From: Candidatus Avelusimicrobium stercoris
GTDB lineage: Bacteria; Elusimicrobiota; Elusimicrobia; Elusimicrobiales; Elusimicrobiaceae
Length of the DNA stretch: 26,748 nt
NCBI GenBank assembly: GCA_002432025.1
Contig: DJFE01000006.1
Span: forward strand, 1-26,748
Direction of reading: 5' to 3'
Within the stretch, counting starts at the first letter, position 1. Each line of letters begins with the position of its first letter. A program made the position numbers and the translations under genes. This document shows, piece by piece, positions 7,657 to 14,800 of the stretch. The notes under the pieces were generated by a model. It searched no databases and was not told where the DNA came from. It saw only the letters and a program-made list of their open reading frames with translations.

Positions 7657-7708
7657 GGAGTGGCAATCCGCTAGGGTGGCGGTCCACAGGGCTCGGGAAT
7701 TTGTTGTT
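7647..7708 (+). repeat. Long-loop variant of the hairpin repeat
   Basis: Starts GTCATTCCCG and ends CGGGAATTTGTTGTT, with CAATCCGCTAGGGTGG in the loop. Inverted counterpart of 5921-5973. Confidence 0.75.
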
Positions 7709-7720
7709 TATAAAATTAAG

Positions 7721-7756
7721 GTCATTCTGGAAGGTCTCTGTCCAGAATCCGTTGTT
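7721..7756 (+). repeat. 36-nt hairpin repeat, CTGGA stem type
   Basis: Arms ATTCTGGA and TCCAGAAT: the stem differs from the CCCGA type but still pairs. Reverse complement reads NNGFWTETFQND. Confidence 0.85.
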
Positions 7757-7771
7757 TTCCTCTTTTTTAAT

Positions 7772-7807
7772 AACGACAGATCCTGGACTACAACTTTCCA
7801 GGATGAC
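7772..7807 (-). repeat. 36-nt hairpin repeat, reverse copy, CTGGA stem type
   Basis: Reads NDRSWTTTFQDD. With 7721-7756 it forms an 87-nt unit that is the inverted homologue of 20505-20590, linker included. Confidence 0.85.
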
Positions 7808-7835
7808 GACAACTGCTAACAATAGGGCCAACAGC

Positions 7836-7866
7836 AACGACAGATTTCGGAACGCTCCGCGTCAGT
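7836..7866 (-). repeat. Partial or degenerate hairpin repeat
   Basis: Starts AACGACAGAT as the reverse copies do, then diverges (TTCGGAACGCTCCG). The closing ATGAC is absent. Confidence 0.45.
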
Positions 7867-7960
7867 ATATCTTTCCAAAATGTCCTTAATTTTATAATAG
7901 CCGAGTCCTTTGGATAGGTGTCAGTCATAAATCCTTGTGTTAAAATGCGGGGTTTATTGT

Positions 7961-7966
7961 TATAAT
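7961..7966 (+). promoter_or_regulatory. -10 box of the GIY-YIG gene, probably leaderless
   Basis: Perfect TATAAT ending 6 nt before the ATG at 7973, so transcription would start at or next to the start codon. No Shine-Dalgarno is present and no clear -35 box is seen. Confidence 0.5.
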
Positions 7967-7972
7967 TTTTTT

Positions 7973-8257
7973 ATGTCTTTTGTATATATTTTGACTAATG
8001 CTACCAATCAGGTTTTGTATATTGGGGTTACGAATAATTTAGTCCGGCGAGTGTATGAACACCGCACGAAAATAGTGCCCGGTTTTACCGAACGGTATCA
8101 CTTAAACAAGTTGGTATATTATGAGTGCTATACGGATATCGTTCAGGCAATAGAGCGGGAAAAGGTGCTTAAATTTTGGAAGAGAGCGTGGAAAAAGCGA
8201 TTAATTAGTAAGTTTAACCCCGTTTGGAAAGATTTATATCCAGAACTTTGTTTGTAA
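7973..8257 (+). CDS. Single-domain GIY-YIG nuclease family protein
   Basis: The 94-residue protein is just one GIY-YIG (URI) endonuclease domain of the small COG2827/YhbQ-like type, expected to nick or cut DNA with one metal ion. Visible motifs are VYIL at 4-7 (the GIY half), LYIGVTNNLVRR at 15-26 with catalytic-type Tyr16 and Arg25/26, EHR at 29-31, the acidic residue in REK (Glu63) and a C-terminal NPVW at 82-85. The reading frame can be extended upstream from a GTG, but the ATG at 7973 matches the usual MxxVYIL start and the TATAAT spacing. It stands alone between a repeat cluster and hydG. Cellular role and target are unknown; the repeats next to it make a role in their spread or upkeep worth testing. 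Confidence 0.85.
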   Translation: MSFVYILTNATNQVLYIGVTNNLVRRVYEHRTKIVPGFTERYHLNKLVYYECYTDIVQAIEREKVLKFWKRAWKKRLISKFNPVWKDLYPELCL

Positions 8258-8262
8258 ATAAA

Positions 8263-8292
8263 CCCCGCCCTGGCAAAAACATCAGGGCGGGG
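8263..8292. terminator. Hairpin between the convergent GIY-YIG and hydG genes
   Basis: Ten-bp stem CCCCGCCCTG (8263-8272) with CAGGGCGGGG (8283-8292). Short interrupted A/T tracts lie on both sides, so it may stop transcription from either gene, though neither U-tract is strong. Confidence 0.6.
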
Positions 8293-8319
8293 GGAAAATA
8301 AACCATTAGTAAAGCCGAA

Positions 8320-9702
8320 CTAAAAGTATAAGTCCCGCTTTCCGGCCTTAATTTTGGCCAAATTCTCATCAATCATTTTGCGCACAGGCGTTCCCTCTTT
8401 AAAGGCTTCCTTGGTCGTGCTGTCAATCAGCGCATATCCCTTGGCCTTTAACGGGGCGGGGGCAAAATCCTCCAAGTATTCGGCAAACGTAAACATAGCA
8501 TTGGGCAGACAATGCGTTTTAATCAGCCCGGGCTTGGCCATATCCATAAAGTCCTTGCCCACGCGGCCCAAACGGTAGCAGCCCGTGCAGAAAGACGGCA
8601 TATGCTTGGCGTCCACCACAGCATCAATCACTTCGGCCAGCGAGCGGCTGTCCGTCAGCGTGAATTGGCTGCCGTTTTGCTTGTCGTAGGAATAGCCGCC
8701 GGGGTTTACGCACGAAGCGGCCGAAATCTGCGATACGCCCAACTCCAAGCACGCGTTGCGCATAGCCGGGGACTCGCGGGTGCTTAAAATAATGCCCGTG
8801 TATGGCACGGCCAAGCGCAGAACGGCCACGCATTTTTTAAATTCGTCGTCGCTTAGTACGTCGTTGGGGTGTTGGCTGAAATCGGACCCTTCGGCGGGCT
8901 CAATGCGCGGAATAGAAATCGTATGCGGGCCTACGCCGTAGGTCTTGTCCAAATACCAAGAGTGCTCCAAGGTGGCCAAAATCTCGTATTTGTGGTCATA
9001 CAGGCCCAAGAGCGGCCCAATGCCCACATCGTTAATGCCCGCCTGCAAGGCGCGGTCCATAGCGTCCAAGCGGAACTGATAGTCCTTTTTGGCGCCTGCC
9101 AAGTGCAGTTTTTCGTAGGTTTCCTTGTGATACGTTTCCTGGAACAACTGGTAAGTACCGATGTTGCACTTTTTTAATTCTTCAAATTCGGGTTCCGTCA
9201 GCGGCGCAATGTTTACGTTTACGCGGCGGATATTTTGCCCGTTCCAGCGGGTATCGTAAATGGTTTTAATACTGTCATACACATATTGCAGCCCGCCGCC
9301 GGGATAGGCTTCTCCGGCCACCATTAAAATACGTTTGTGGCCTTGTTGCAAAAGGGCGGTAACCTCTTGGCGGATTTCGTCCTGCGTGCTGGCGTGGCGC
9401 TTTAAATGGGTATTGGAGCGGCGGAACGCGCAATAGACGCACTCGTTGGTGCAAATGTTGGAAATATACAGCGGTGCAAAAAGTACAATGCGGTTGCCGT
9501 AAATGGCTTCCTTTACATATTTGGCCGCGGCGAATAAATCGTTTAGCAGTTTTTTGTCCGTAATGTTTAGCAGTACGGCGGCTTCTTCAAGCGAAATGCC
9601 CTTTAACAGGCGGGCTTTGTTTAAAATTTCCGTTACTTCGGAGTCCGTATGGGACTTGGCTTTTTCCAAAGTGCGTTGCAGTTTTTCGTTGTCTATAATC
9701 AT
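8320..9702 (-). CDS. hydG: [FeFe] hydrogenase H-cluster maturase HydG
   Basis: HydG is a radical SAM tyrosine lyase that splits tyrosine to supply CO and cyanide ligands for the hydrogenase H-cluster. With the ATG at 9702 the protein has 460 residues. The radical SAM motif CTNECVYC gives Cys84, Cys88 and Cys91. The C-terminal CX2CX22C motif (Cys372, Cys375, Cys398) binds the auxiliary cluster and separates HydG from its relative ThiH, which lacks it. A GTG further upstream would add six residues, but the ATG fits family starts. There is no Shine-Dalgarno; a TATCAT lies 8 nt upstream, suggesting a leaderless message. HydE, HydF and a hydrogenase are not in this window. The gene implies hydrogen metabolism in an anaerobe. 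Confidence 0.93.
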   Translation of the reverse strand: MIIDNEKLQRTLEKAKSHTDSEVTEILNKARLLKGISLEEAAVLLNITDKKLLNDLFAAAKYVKEAIYGNRIVLFAPLYISNICTNECVYCAFRRSNTHLKRHASTQDEIRQEVTALLQQGHKRILMVAGEAYPGGGLQYVYDSIKTIYDTRWNGQNIRRVNVNIAPLTEPEFEELKKCNIGTYQLFQETYHKETYEKLHLAGAKKDYQFRLDAMDRALQAGINDVGIGPLLGLYDHKYEILATLEHSWYLDKTYGVGPHTISIPRIEPAEGSDFSQHPNDVLSDDEFKKCVAVLRLAVPYTGIILSTRESPAMRNACLELGVSQISAASCVNPGGYSYDKQNGSQFTLTDSRSLAEVIDAVVDAKHMPSFCTGCYRLGRVGKDFMDMAKPGLIKTHCLPNAMFTFAEYLEDFAPAPLKAKGYALIDSTTKEAFKEGTPVRKMIDENLAKIKAGKRDLYF

Positions 9703-9710
9703 ATATATAT

Positions 9711-9716
9711 ATGATA
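9711..9716 (-). promoter_or_regulatory. Candidate -10 box of hydG
   Basis: TATCAT on the minus strand, 8 nt before the hydG ATG, inside an AT-alternating tract. It mirrors the TATCAT before smpB. Confidence 0.4.
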
Positions 9717-9758
9717 CCACTTTTGGGGGTTGCCGTTCCCCGCGGCGCGCGGATTTGC

Positions 9759-9764
9759 TATCAT
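9759..9764 (+). promoter_or_regulatory. Candidate -10 box of smpB
   Basis: TATCAT ending 6 nt before the smpB ATG, with no Shine-Dalgarno between them. This suggests a leaderless transcript. No convincing -35 box is visible. Confidence 0.4.
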
Positions 9765-9770
9765 ATATCT

Positions 9771-10241
9771 ATGCCGAAGAAAGAATCCGTTTTGGTCGTT
9801 TGCTCCAACCGCAAAGCGTACCACGATTATTTTATTGAAGACACTTACGAAGCCGGGCTCGCGCTGTTGGGGGCGGAAGTAAAATCCGTCCGCCAAAAGG
9901 AACTGAGTTTGGAGGGGAGTTTTGTGCGCGTGGAAAACGGCACGGCGCGCGTGTATAATATGCACGTAAAGCCGTACAAGTTTAACTCGCTGGTGGAACT
10001 GGACCCCACGCGCCCGCGCCAACTGCTGCTCAACAAAAAGGAACTGCGCAAACTGGCGGCCAAGGCCGAAATTAAGGGGTATTCCTTGGTTCCCTTAGAG
10101 GTGTATTTCAAAAACGGGTGGGCTAAGTTAAAATTGGCCGTAGCCAAGGGCAAGCATTTGTTTGACAAGCGCGAAAGTTTGAAAAAGCGCGATTTAAACC
10201 GCGAAATGGAACAGCATTTTAAGAACAATATCCGCTTTTAA
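9771..10241 (+). CDS. smpB: SsrA-binding protein SmpB
   Basis: SmpB binds tmRNA and brings it to stalled ribosomes for trans-translation. The protein is 156 residues, the usual size. It has the N-terminal NRKAYHDYFIEDTYEAGLALLGAEVKSVR segment of the OB-like barrel (quoted in part: NRKA, YEAG, GAEVKS) and the basic C-terminal tail GKHLFDKRESLKKRD, which enters the decoding channel. An in-frame upstream ATG at 9711 would add 20 residues unlike the family, so the ATG at 9771 is preferred. The start has no Shine-Dalgarno and a TATCAT only 6 nt upstream. tmRNA itself is not seen in the window. Diverges from hydG. Confidence 0.95.
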   Translation: MPKKESVLVVCSNRKAYHDYFIEDTYEAGLALLGAEVKSVRQKELSLEGSFVRVENGTARVYNMHVKPYKFNSLVELDPTRPRQLLLNKKELRKLAAKAEIKGYSLVPLEVYFKNGWAKLKLAVAKGKHLFDKRESLKKRDLNREMEQHFKNNIRF

Positions 10242-10299
10242 CCCCGGCGGCCGCAATACAAAATAAAATGCTGGATTTTTTCTTCGCAATATTCTAAAA

Positions 10300-10305
10300 T
10301 ATACT
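10300..10305 (+). promoter_or_regulatory. -10 box of tRNA-Leu
   Basis: TATACT ending 5 nt before the mature 5' end of the tRNA. The -35 region is T-rich with no clear match. Confidence 0.4.
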
Positions 10306-10310
10306 TAATT

Positions 10311-10394
10311 GGGCGGGTGGCGGAATTGGCAGACGCGTACGGCTCAGGACCGTATGGACGAAAGTCCTTAAGGGTTCAACTCCCTTTCCGCCCA
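10311..10394 (+). tRNA. tRNA-Leu (CAG anticodon)
   Basis: A class II tRNA of 84 nt. The acceptor stem is GGGCGGG with TCCGCCC (last pair G-U), and the discriminator base is A. The anticodon stem TACGG/CCGTA encloses loop CTCAGGA, giving anticodon CAG at 10345-10347, which reads CUG leucine codons. A long variable arm (TGGACGAAAGTCCTT) is typical of Leu, and the T-arm loop is GTTCAAC. The CCA tail is not encoded. Only 23 nt separate it from ftsQ, with no terminator between. Confidence 0.95.
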
Positions 10395-10417
10395 TTTTAT
10401 TTTTGGTTCCACCTACT

Positions 10418-11236
10418 ATGAGAAAGAATGACTACCGGCCGAAAGCGGCGTCTTTAAGAAGCAGAAAACGCAGCCCTCGGCAAAAGAGAGGGTCATCCTT
10501 TTTTTTTAAACTTTTTTTGTGGCTTATTGTGTTGGGCCTCGTCGGCGGGGCCTGCTTTGCCGTCTCTAAAACCTATCAACTTTTAGTCCACGCCCAGTGG
10601 ACCAATTGGCACGCCAAGGAGATTGCCGTTTCGGGCGTTTCCGGCCAGTTAAATAAGGATTTATCATCCCTGTCCGCCAAATACAAGGGGCAGGCCTTTT
10701 CGTTAAAGGATTCCGCCGCCTTGCGCGAGAATATTGTGCGCCAATACCCGATGTTAAAAGATGTCTCCGTCAGCCGCGGTATTTTAAGCGGCAAACTAAC
10801 CGTGTCGGCCAAGCACCGCGTGCCGGTGGCCAAATTCGTGCTGCCGGATGAATCGGTCAAATACATTGACGGCGACAGCACCGTGTATTCCGACCCGGCG
10901 CCCAATGTGCTAAATCCCGTGCCGTTTGTGGAATTGGAAGGAGACGTGCCGGAAAAGTTAAGCCCGGAATTTATTGATTTGGTGGAAAGCACCTTAAAGT
11001 TAAAAAAAGAGTTGGATTATGCGTTTTTGCGGATGAATTTGAAGGAAAACACCGTAAAAATGTATATGCCGGACGGGTCCTTGATTGATTTCGGTGAGGC
11101 AAAGAACCTCAAAAAGAAAGCGGTCCGCGCGGCGCAGATTATGGCTTTTTCGCGCGACAGATACGCGCATCCGCTCCAACTGGATTTTGAATTTTTTGAA
11201 TACGGAAAAGTTTTTTTAAGACAGAAGTTTCATTAA
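10418..11236 (+). CDS. ftsQ: Cell division protein FtsQ (POTRA domain)
   Basis: FtsQ is a single-pass inner-membrane protein linking early and late divisome parts. With the ATG at 10418 it has 272 residues: a very basic cytoplasmic tail (1-28), one membrane helix (about 29-50, FFFKLFLWLIVLGLVGG), a POTRA domain (about 65-135; IAVSGVSGQLNKDL onward) and the FtsQ/DivIB beta domain. Sequence identity to known FtsQ is low, as usual; the call rests on topology, the POTRA pattern and position directly before ftsA and ftsZ. A TTG five codons upstream is possible but less likely. No clear Shine-Dalgarno. The gene follows tRNA-Leu by 23 nt and is probably co-transcribed with it. Confidence 0.85.
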   Translation: MRKNDYRPKAASLRSRKRSPRQKRGSSFFFKLFLWLIVLGLVGGACFAVSKTYQLLVHAQWTNWHAKEIAVSGVSGQLNKDLSSLSAKYKGQAFSLKDSAALRENIVRQYPMLKDVSVSRGILSGKLTVSAKHRVPVAKFVLPDESVKYIDGDSTVYSDPAPNVLNPVPFVELEGDVPEKLSPEFIDLVESTLKLKKELDYAFLRMNLKENTVKMYMPDGSLIDFGEAKNLKKKAVRAAQIMAFSRDRYAHPLQLDFEFFEYGKVFLRQKFH

Positions 11237-11246
11237 GTTTTATAAT
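11218..11246 (+). promoter_or_regulatory. Candidate internal promoter before ftsA
   Basis: AAGACA at 11218-11223, a 17-nt spacer and TATAAT at 11241-11246. It overlaps the end of ftsQ and lies 32 nt before the ftsA ATG. It could raise FtsA/FtsZ output above FtsQ. Confidence 0.5.
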
Positions 11247-11278
11247 AGAAGTAAGATAAATTTTTTTAGGTGGATTTT

Positions 11279-12529
11279 ATGGCTAAAACGAATCTTATTG
11301 CAGGGCTGGACGTCGGCAGCGGGAAGTTGACTTGTATCGCCGCCGCACACGATTTTGAAACCAATACGTTAAAGGTGCTCGCCGGGCGCAGCGTTCCGTG
11401 CCGCGGAATTAAGGGGGGGATGGTGTCGGATATCCGCGAAACTTCTGCCGCCGTTACCCATATTTTAAGCAGCATTGAACGCGAGTGCAACCAGCGCATC
11501 GGCAGTTTGTACGTCGGTGTGCGCGGGGCGCATTTGGAATCCTTTTCCAACCACGGGACGTATAACATTTCCCGTATGGATAAAGAAATTACCCAGGCCG
11601 ATATGGAACTGGCGATTGAAAACGCCAAGGCTATGCCCATTAAAAACGATAACGAAATTATCAACGTAATTACCCAAGGGTACGCGATTGATAAGCAAAA
11701 GGGCATTACCAACCCGGAGGGGATGGAAGGCTCCCTGTTGGAAGTGGATGTCCACATCACTACGGGCTCTTCTACGCACATTAACAACTTGGCGAAGGCC
11801 ATCCAACGCCCGGGATACAATATTGACGATACGATTTACGGCCTTGTGCCGCTGGCGGATGCCGTGCTTACGCAAGAGGAAAAGGAAATCGGCGCAATGC
11901 TGATTGATTTCGGCGGGGAAACAATGTCCGTCGGTATTTACATTGACGGTATTTTAAAATTCTCGCGCGATATTCCCTACGGTTGTGATTTGATTACCAG
12001 CGATTTGTCCCGTTTGCTCCACACCAGCCGCCAAAACGCCCGCGAAATTAAGGAAAAATACGGCGTGGCGTTTCCGACGTTTTTGGACGAGGAAGGGGAA
12101 ATCCCGGTGCCGTCCTTGGACGGGCGCAGCACGCATAACATCAAAAAGAGTTATGTGTTGGATATCATCCAGCCGCGCGTAGAGGAACTGATTGAACAAG
12201 TTGGCCGCGTGGTGGATACGTCCGGCTATAAAAATTTCCCTGTGGTGGGCGTGGTAACGGGCGGCGGTTCCGTAATGCCGGGCATTACCGAGCATTGCGT
12301 GAGCATTTTGGGCTTGAAGGAAGTCCGCCGCGGTATCGTCCAGCGCGATTTGGTTTCCAGCGACGAACAATTTTTTGACCCGCTTTACAGCACCGCTATG
12401 GCGCTTGCCATTTATGCGGCGGGCAACCCGGGTTACGACGATTACGGCTCCGGCTCGTACGATAACGGCGGGTCGCTGTTCGGTAAATTTGGTAAATTTA
12501 TCAAAGGGCTGGATATTTTTGGTAATTAA
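11279..12529 (+). CDS. ftsA: Cell division protein FtsA
   Basis: FtsA is an actin-like ATPase that ties FtsZ filaments to the inner membrane and recruits later divisome proteins. The ATG at 11279 gives 416 residues; a GTG nine bases upstream is less likely because AGGTGG sits well placed before the ATG. The phosphate-1 loop is AGLDVGSGKLTC near residues 8-19, the phosphate-2 motif is MLIDFGGETMSVGIY, and the adenosine motif is VVTGGGSVMPGI. The last residues, SLFGKFGKFIKGLDIF, form an amphipathic helix suited to membrane binding. A Gly/Tyr/Asp-rich linker precedes it. The order ftsQ-ftsA-ftsZ is the classical one. Confidence 0.95.
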   Translation: MAKTNLIAGLDVGSGKLTCIAAAHDFETNTLKVLAGRSVPCRGIKGGMVSDIRETSAAVTHILSSIERECNQRIGSLYVGVRGAHLESFSNHGTYNISRMDKEITQADMELAIENAKAMPIKNDNEIINVITQGYAIDKQKGITNPEGMEGSLLEVDVHITTGSSTHINNLAKAIQRPGYNIDDTIYGLVPLADAVLTQEEKEIGAMLIDFGGETMSVGIYIDGILKFSRDIPYGCDLITSDLSRLLHTSRQNAREIKEKYGVAFPTFLDEEGEIPVPSLDGRSTHNIKKSYVLDIIQPRVEELIEQVGRVVDTSGYKNFPVVGVVTGGGSVMPGITEHCVSILGLKEVRRGIVQRDLVSSDEQFFDPLYSTAMALAIYAAGNPGYDDYGSGSYDNGGSLFGKFGKFIKGLDIFGN

Positions 12530-12541
12530 GGACGTTTTCTT

Positions 12542-13693
12542 ATGAAAGATTTATTTATGCCGGCCGGCTCGTTTGAGAGCAAAAAGGCCAAAATTAAAGT
12601 CATCGGCGTGGGCGGCGGCGGCGGAAACGCCATCAACCATATGGTCAGCGCCGGAATTAAAGATGTGGATTTTATTGCCGTCAATACCGATGCGCAGGAC
12701 TTGCGCCGCAACCAAGCCCCCTATTTGGTGCAGGTGGGGGAAAAGATTACCAAAGGGTTAGGCGTTGGCGGCGACCCGGAAAAGGGTAAAAAAGCGGCCG
12801 AGGAATCCAAGGAAAAGTTAAAACTTATCATCGGCCAATGCGATTTGCTGTTTATCACGGCCGGTATGGGCGGCGGCACGGGTACGGGCGTGGCCCCGTA
12901 TTTGGCCAAACTTGCCAAAGAAATTTACGGCGACGATTTGTTGGTAGTGGGCGTAGTTACGCGCCCGTTTAATTTTGAAGGTTACGTCCGCGAAAAGCAG
13001 GCCGATGAAGGCATTAAGGAAATGCAAAAGTATGTGGACTCTATGATTATTGTCCCGAACGAAAAACTTTTTGCCAATATTGACCCGGAAACCTCGTCGC
13101 GCGATGCTTTTAAAATGGTGGATGAGGTGCTGTTGCAGGCCGTAAAGGGCATTTCCGAAGTGATTACCAAGCCGGGCGAGGTAAACATTGACTTTAACGA
13201 TATTCGCAAGGTAATGTGCCACTCGCATAAGTCCCTTATCGGCATTGGCGAGGCCAGCGGCCCCGGGCGGCATTTGTTGGCCGTCAAGCAGGCTATTTCT
13301 TCGCCGCTGCTGGAAAATGCCGATATCCGCGGTGCAAAAGGTTTTATCGTACATTTTTCCGCCGAGGAAAATTTGACGCTTTTGGAACAGGGCGAGGTAA
13401 TGAATTTAATCCGCCAGTACGCCAGCAACGATTCTATTATTATGTTCGGCCACTCGTACGATTCCACCTTAAACGGGATGTTTAAGGTTACCGTAATTGC
13501 TACGGGTTTCAGCGCCGAAAAGGCCAGCGTTTTCAGCGCGCGCAGGCCGCTTCCCAATGCCGGTATGCCGGCTTCTTTTTCTGTTAAAAAACTCACGGCC
13601 GAGGATGTGTTCACAGCCTTTGAACCCAAAACCTCCGAGCCCGAGGATGCAATGCTTATCCCGGCGTGTTTGCGCCGCAAAAAAAACCGGTAA
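12542..13693 (+). CDS. ftsZ: Cell division protein FtsZ
   Basis: FtsZ is the tubulin-like GTPase that forms the Z-ring. It has 383 residues. The GTP-binding loop GVGGGGGNA is at 22-30, the tubulin signature GGGTGTG at 110-116, and the T7 catalytic loop NIDFNDIRKVM at 215-225 with both Asp residues. The C-terminal linker is short (about 35 residues). The conserved tail that binds FtsA reads LIPACLRRKKNR; most bacteria have Phe where this has Cys376. The Shine-Dalgarno is weak (AAGGA). It lies 12 nt after ftsA and 14 nt before pilT. Confidence 0.96.
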   Translation: MKDLFMPAGSFESKKAKIKVIGVGGGGGNAINHMVSAGIKDVDFIAVNTDAQDLRRNQAPYLVQVGEKITKGLGVGGDPEKGKKAAEESKEKLKLIIGQCDLLFITAGMGGGTGTGVAPYLAKLAKEIYGDDLLVVGVVTRPFNFEGYVREKQADEGIKEMQKYVDSMIIVPNEKLFANIDPETSSRDAFKMVDEVLLQAVKGISEVITKPGEVNIDFNDIRKVMCHSHKSLIGIGEASGPGRHLLAVKQAISSPLLENADIRGAKGFIVHFSAEENLTLLEQGEVMNLIRQYASNDSIIMFGHSYDSTLNGMFKVTVIATGFSAEKASVFSARRPLPNAGMPASFSVKKLTAEDVFTAFEPKTSEPEDAMLIPACLRRKKNR

Positions 13694-13707
13694 TATAGGA
13701 GAACTCT

Positions 13708-14799
13708 ATGGCGGTAGGATTACAAAGTTTATTAAGAACGGTAGTGGACAACAAAGCCAGCGGCTTACATATCCGCGGCAATTCCAATGCGTATGTACGT
13801 TTAAACGGGCAAATGAAGCCCATTGACGACAGTTTTGTGCCTAATGACGAAGTTAAAAAAATGGCCTATGCCTGTATGGGCGAACGCGAACGCCGCATTT
13901 TTGAACAGTACAGCGCGGTGGACTTTTCGTTAGACGCCAAATCCTTTGGCCGTTTCCGCTTTAACGTGTTCCGCCAAATGGGCAAAATTTGTATGGCTAT
14001 CCGCCATATTCCGCTCAAAATTCCTACCTTTGAAGAACTCCGCTTGCCGGGCGATATCTTGCGCAAAATGTCCAATACGCGCCGCGGGCTCATTTTGGTA
14101 ACGGGTATGACGGGCTCCGGTAAAACGTCCACCTTGGCCGCGATGATTGACCACATCAATAAAACCCGCGCCGGACACATTTTGACGATTGAAGACCCTA
14201 TTGAATTTATGCACACGGACAATCATTGTATTGTCAGCCAGTTGGAACTGGGCGTGGATACGCCGTCCTACACGGCGGCCCTGCGCGCGGCTATGCGCCA
14301 AGACCCCGACGTGATTTTAATCGGCGAATTGCGCGATCCCGAAGTAATGCGCGCCGCTATTGGTGCGGCGGAAACGGGCCAGTTGGTATTGGGCACGATG
14401 CACACGGTAAACGTAACGCAGACTCTTTCGCGTTTGGTGGATGCGTTCCCGGTGGAACAACACGACCAGGTAAGACTCCAACTTTCCGAACTTATCCGCG
14501 GGATTGTCTGCCAGCGCTTACTGCCGACGATTAAGCCCGGTATGCGACCAGCGTTAGAGGTATTGGTTTCTACGCCGCAGGTCCGCAAACTGATTTTGGA
14601 AAATAAACCCAGCGATTTGCAAAAGGCTATGCAGCAGGGCGAGTTCTACGGTATGAACACCTTTGACCAAGCCCTCGCGCACTTGTACAAAGAGGGCGCC
14701 ATTGACCTGGAAACGGCCCAGTCCGCCGCCACCAGCCCCGATGCCATTATGTTGGCTATCCGCGGCGTAAGCGGCAGTTTGGATGCGGTGAACGAATAG
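13708..14799 (+). CDS. pilT: Twitching-motility (pilus retraction) ATPase PilT
   Basis: PilT is a hexameric cytoplasmic ATPase that powers type IV pilus retraction. It has 363 residues. An N-terminal PAS-like domain runs to about 100, followed by the RecA-like ATPase with Walker A GMTGSGKT at 133-140, Asp box TIEDPIEF at 160-167, Walker B DVILIGELRD at 201-210 and His box GTMHTVN at 229-235. It lacks the N-terminal region and Zn-binding insert of PilB-type extension ATPases, so it is PilT- or PilU-like. TAGGAG precedes the ATG. Its place between ftsZ and cmk is unusual for pil genes; three pilin genes are elsewhere in the window. Confidence 0.9.
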   Translation: MAVGLQSLLRTVVDNKASGLHIRGNSNAYVRLNGQMKPIDDSFVPNDEVKKMAYACMGERERRIFEQYSAVDFSLDAKSFGRFRFNVFRQMGKICMAIRHIPLKIPTFEELRLPGDILRKMSNTRRGLILVTGMTGSGKTSTLAAMIDHINKTRAGHILTIEDPIEFMHTDNHCIVSQLELGVDTPSYTAALRAAMRQDPDVILIGELRDPEVMRAAIGAAETGQLVLGTMHTVNVTQTLSRLVDAFPVEQHDQVRLQLSELIRGIVCQRLLPTIKPGMRPALEVLVSTPQVRKLILENKPSDLQKAMQQGEFYGMNTFDQALAHLYKEGAIDLETAQSAATSPDAIMLAIRGVSGSLDAVNE

Positions 14800-14800
14800 T

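Larger units (their letters stand above)
7491..7960. other. Non-coding stretch filled with hairpin repeats (right cluster)
   Basis: No credible gene. It contains two facing repeat pairs (7525-7617 and 7721-7807), one long-loop variant (7647-7708) and a degenerate unit (7836-7866). About 90 nt of unmarked AT-rich DNA then lead to the GIY-YIG gene. Apparent small ORFs here are read-throughs of the repeats. Confidence 0.8.

Noticed and set aside
7456..7889. Small proteins in the repeat cluster
   Set aside because: These frames are read-throughs of hairpin repeats, with no Shine-Dalgarno and no protein-like composition.
8320..9702. ThiH instead of HydG
   Set aside because: The C-terminal CX2CX22C motif is intact, which ThiH lacks, and no thiamine genes are nearby.
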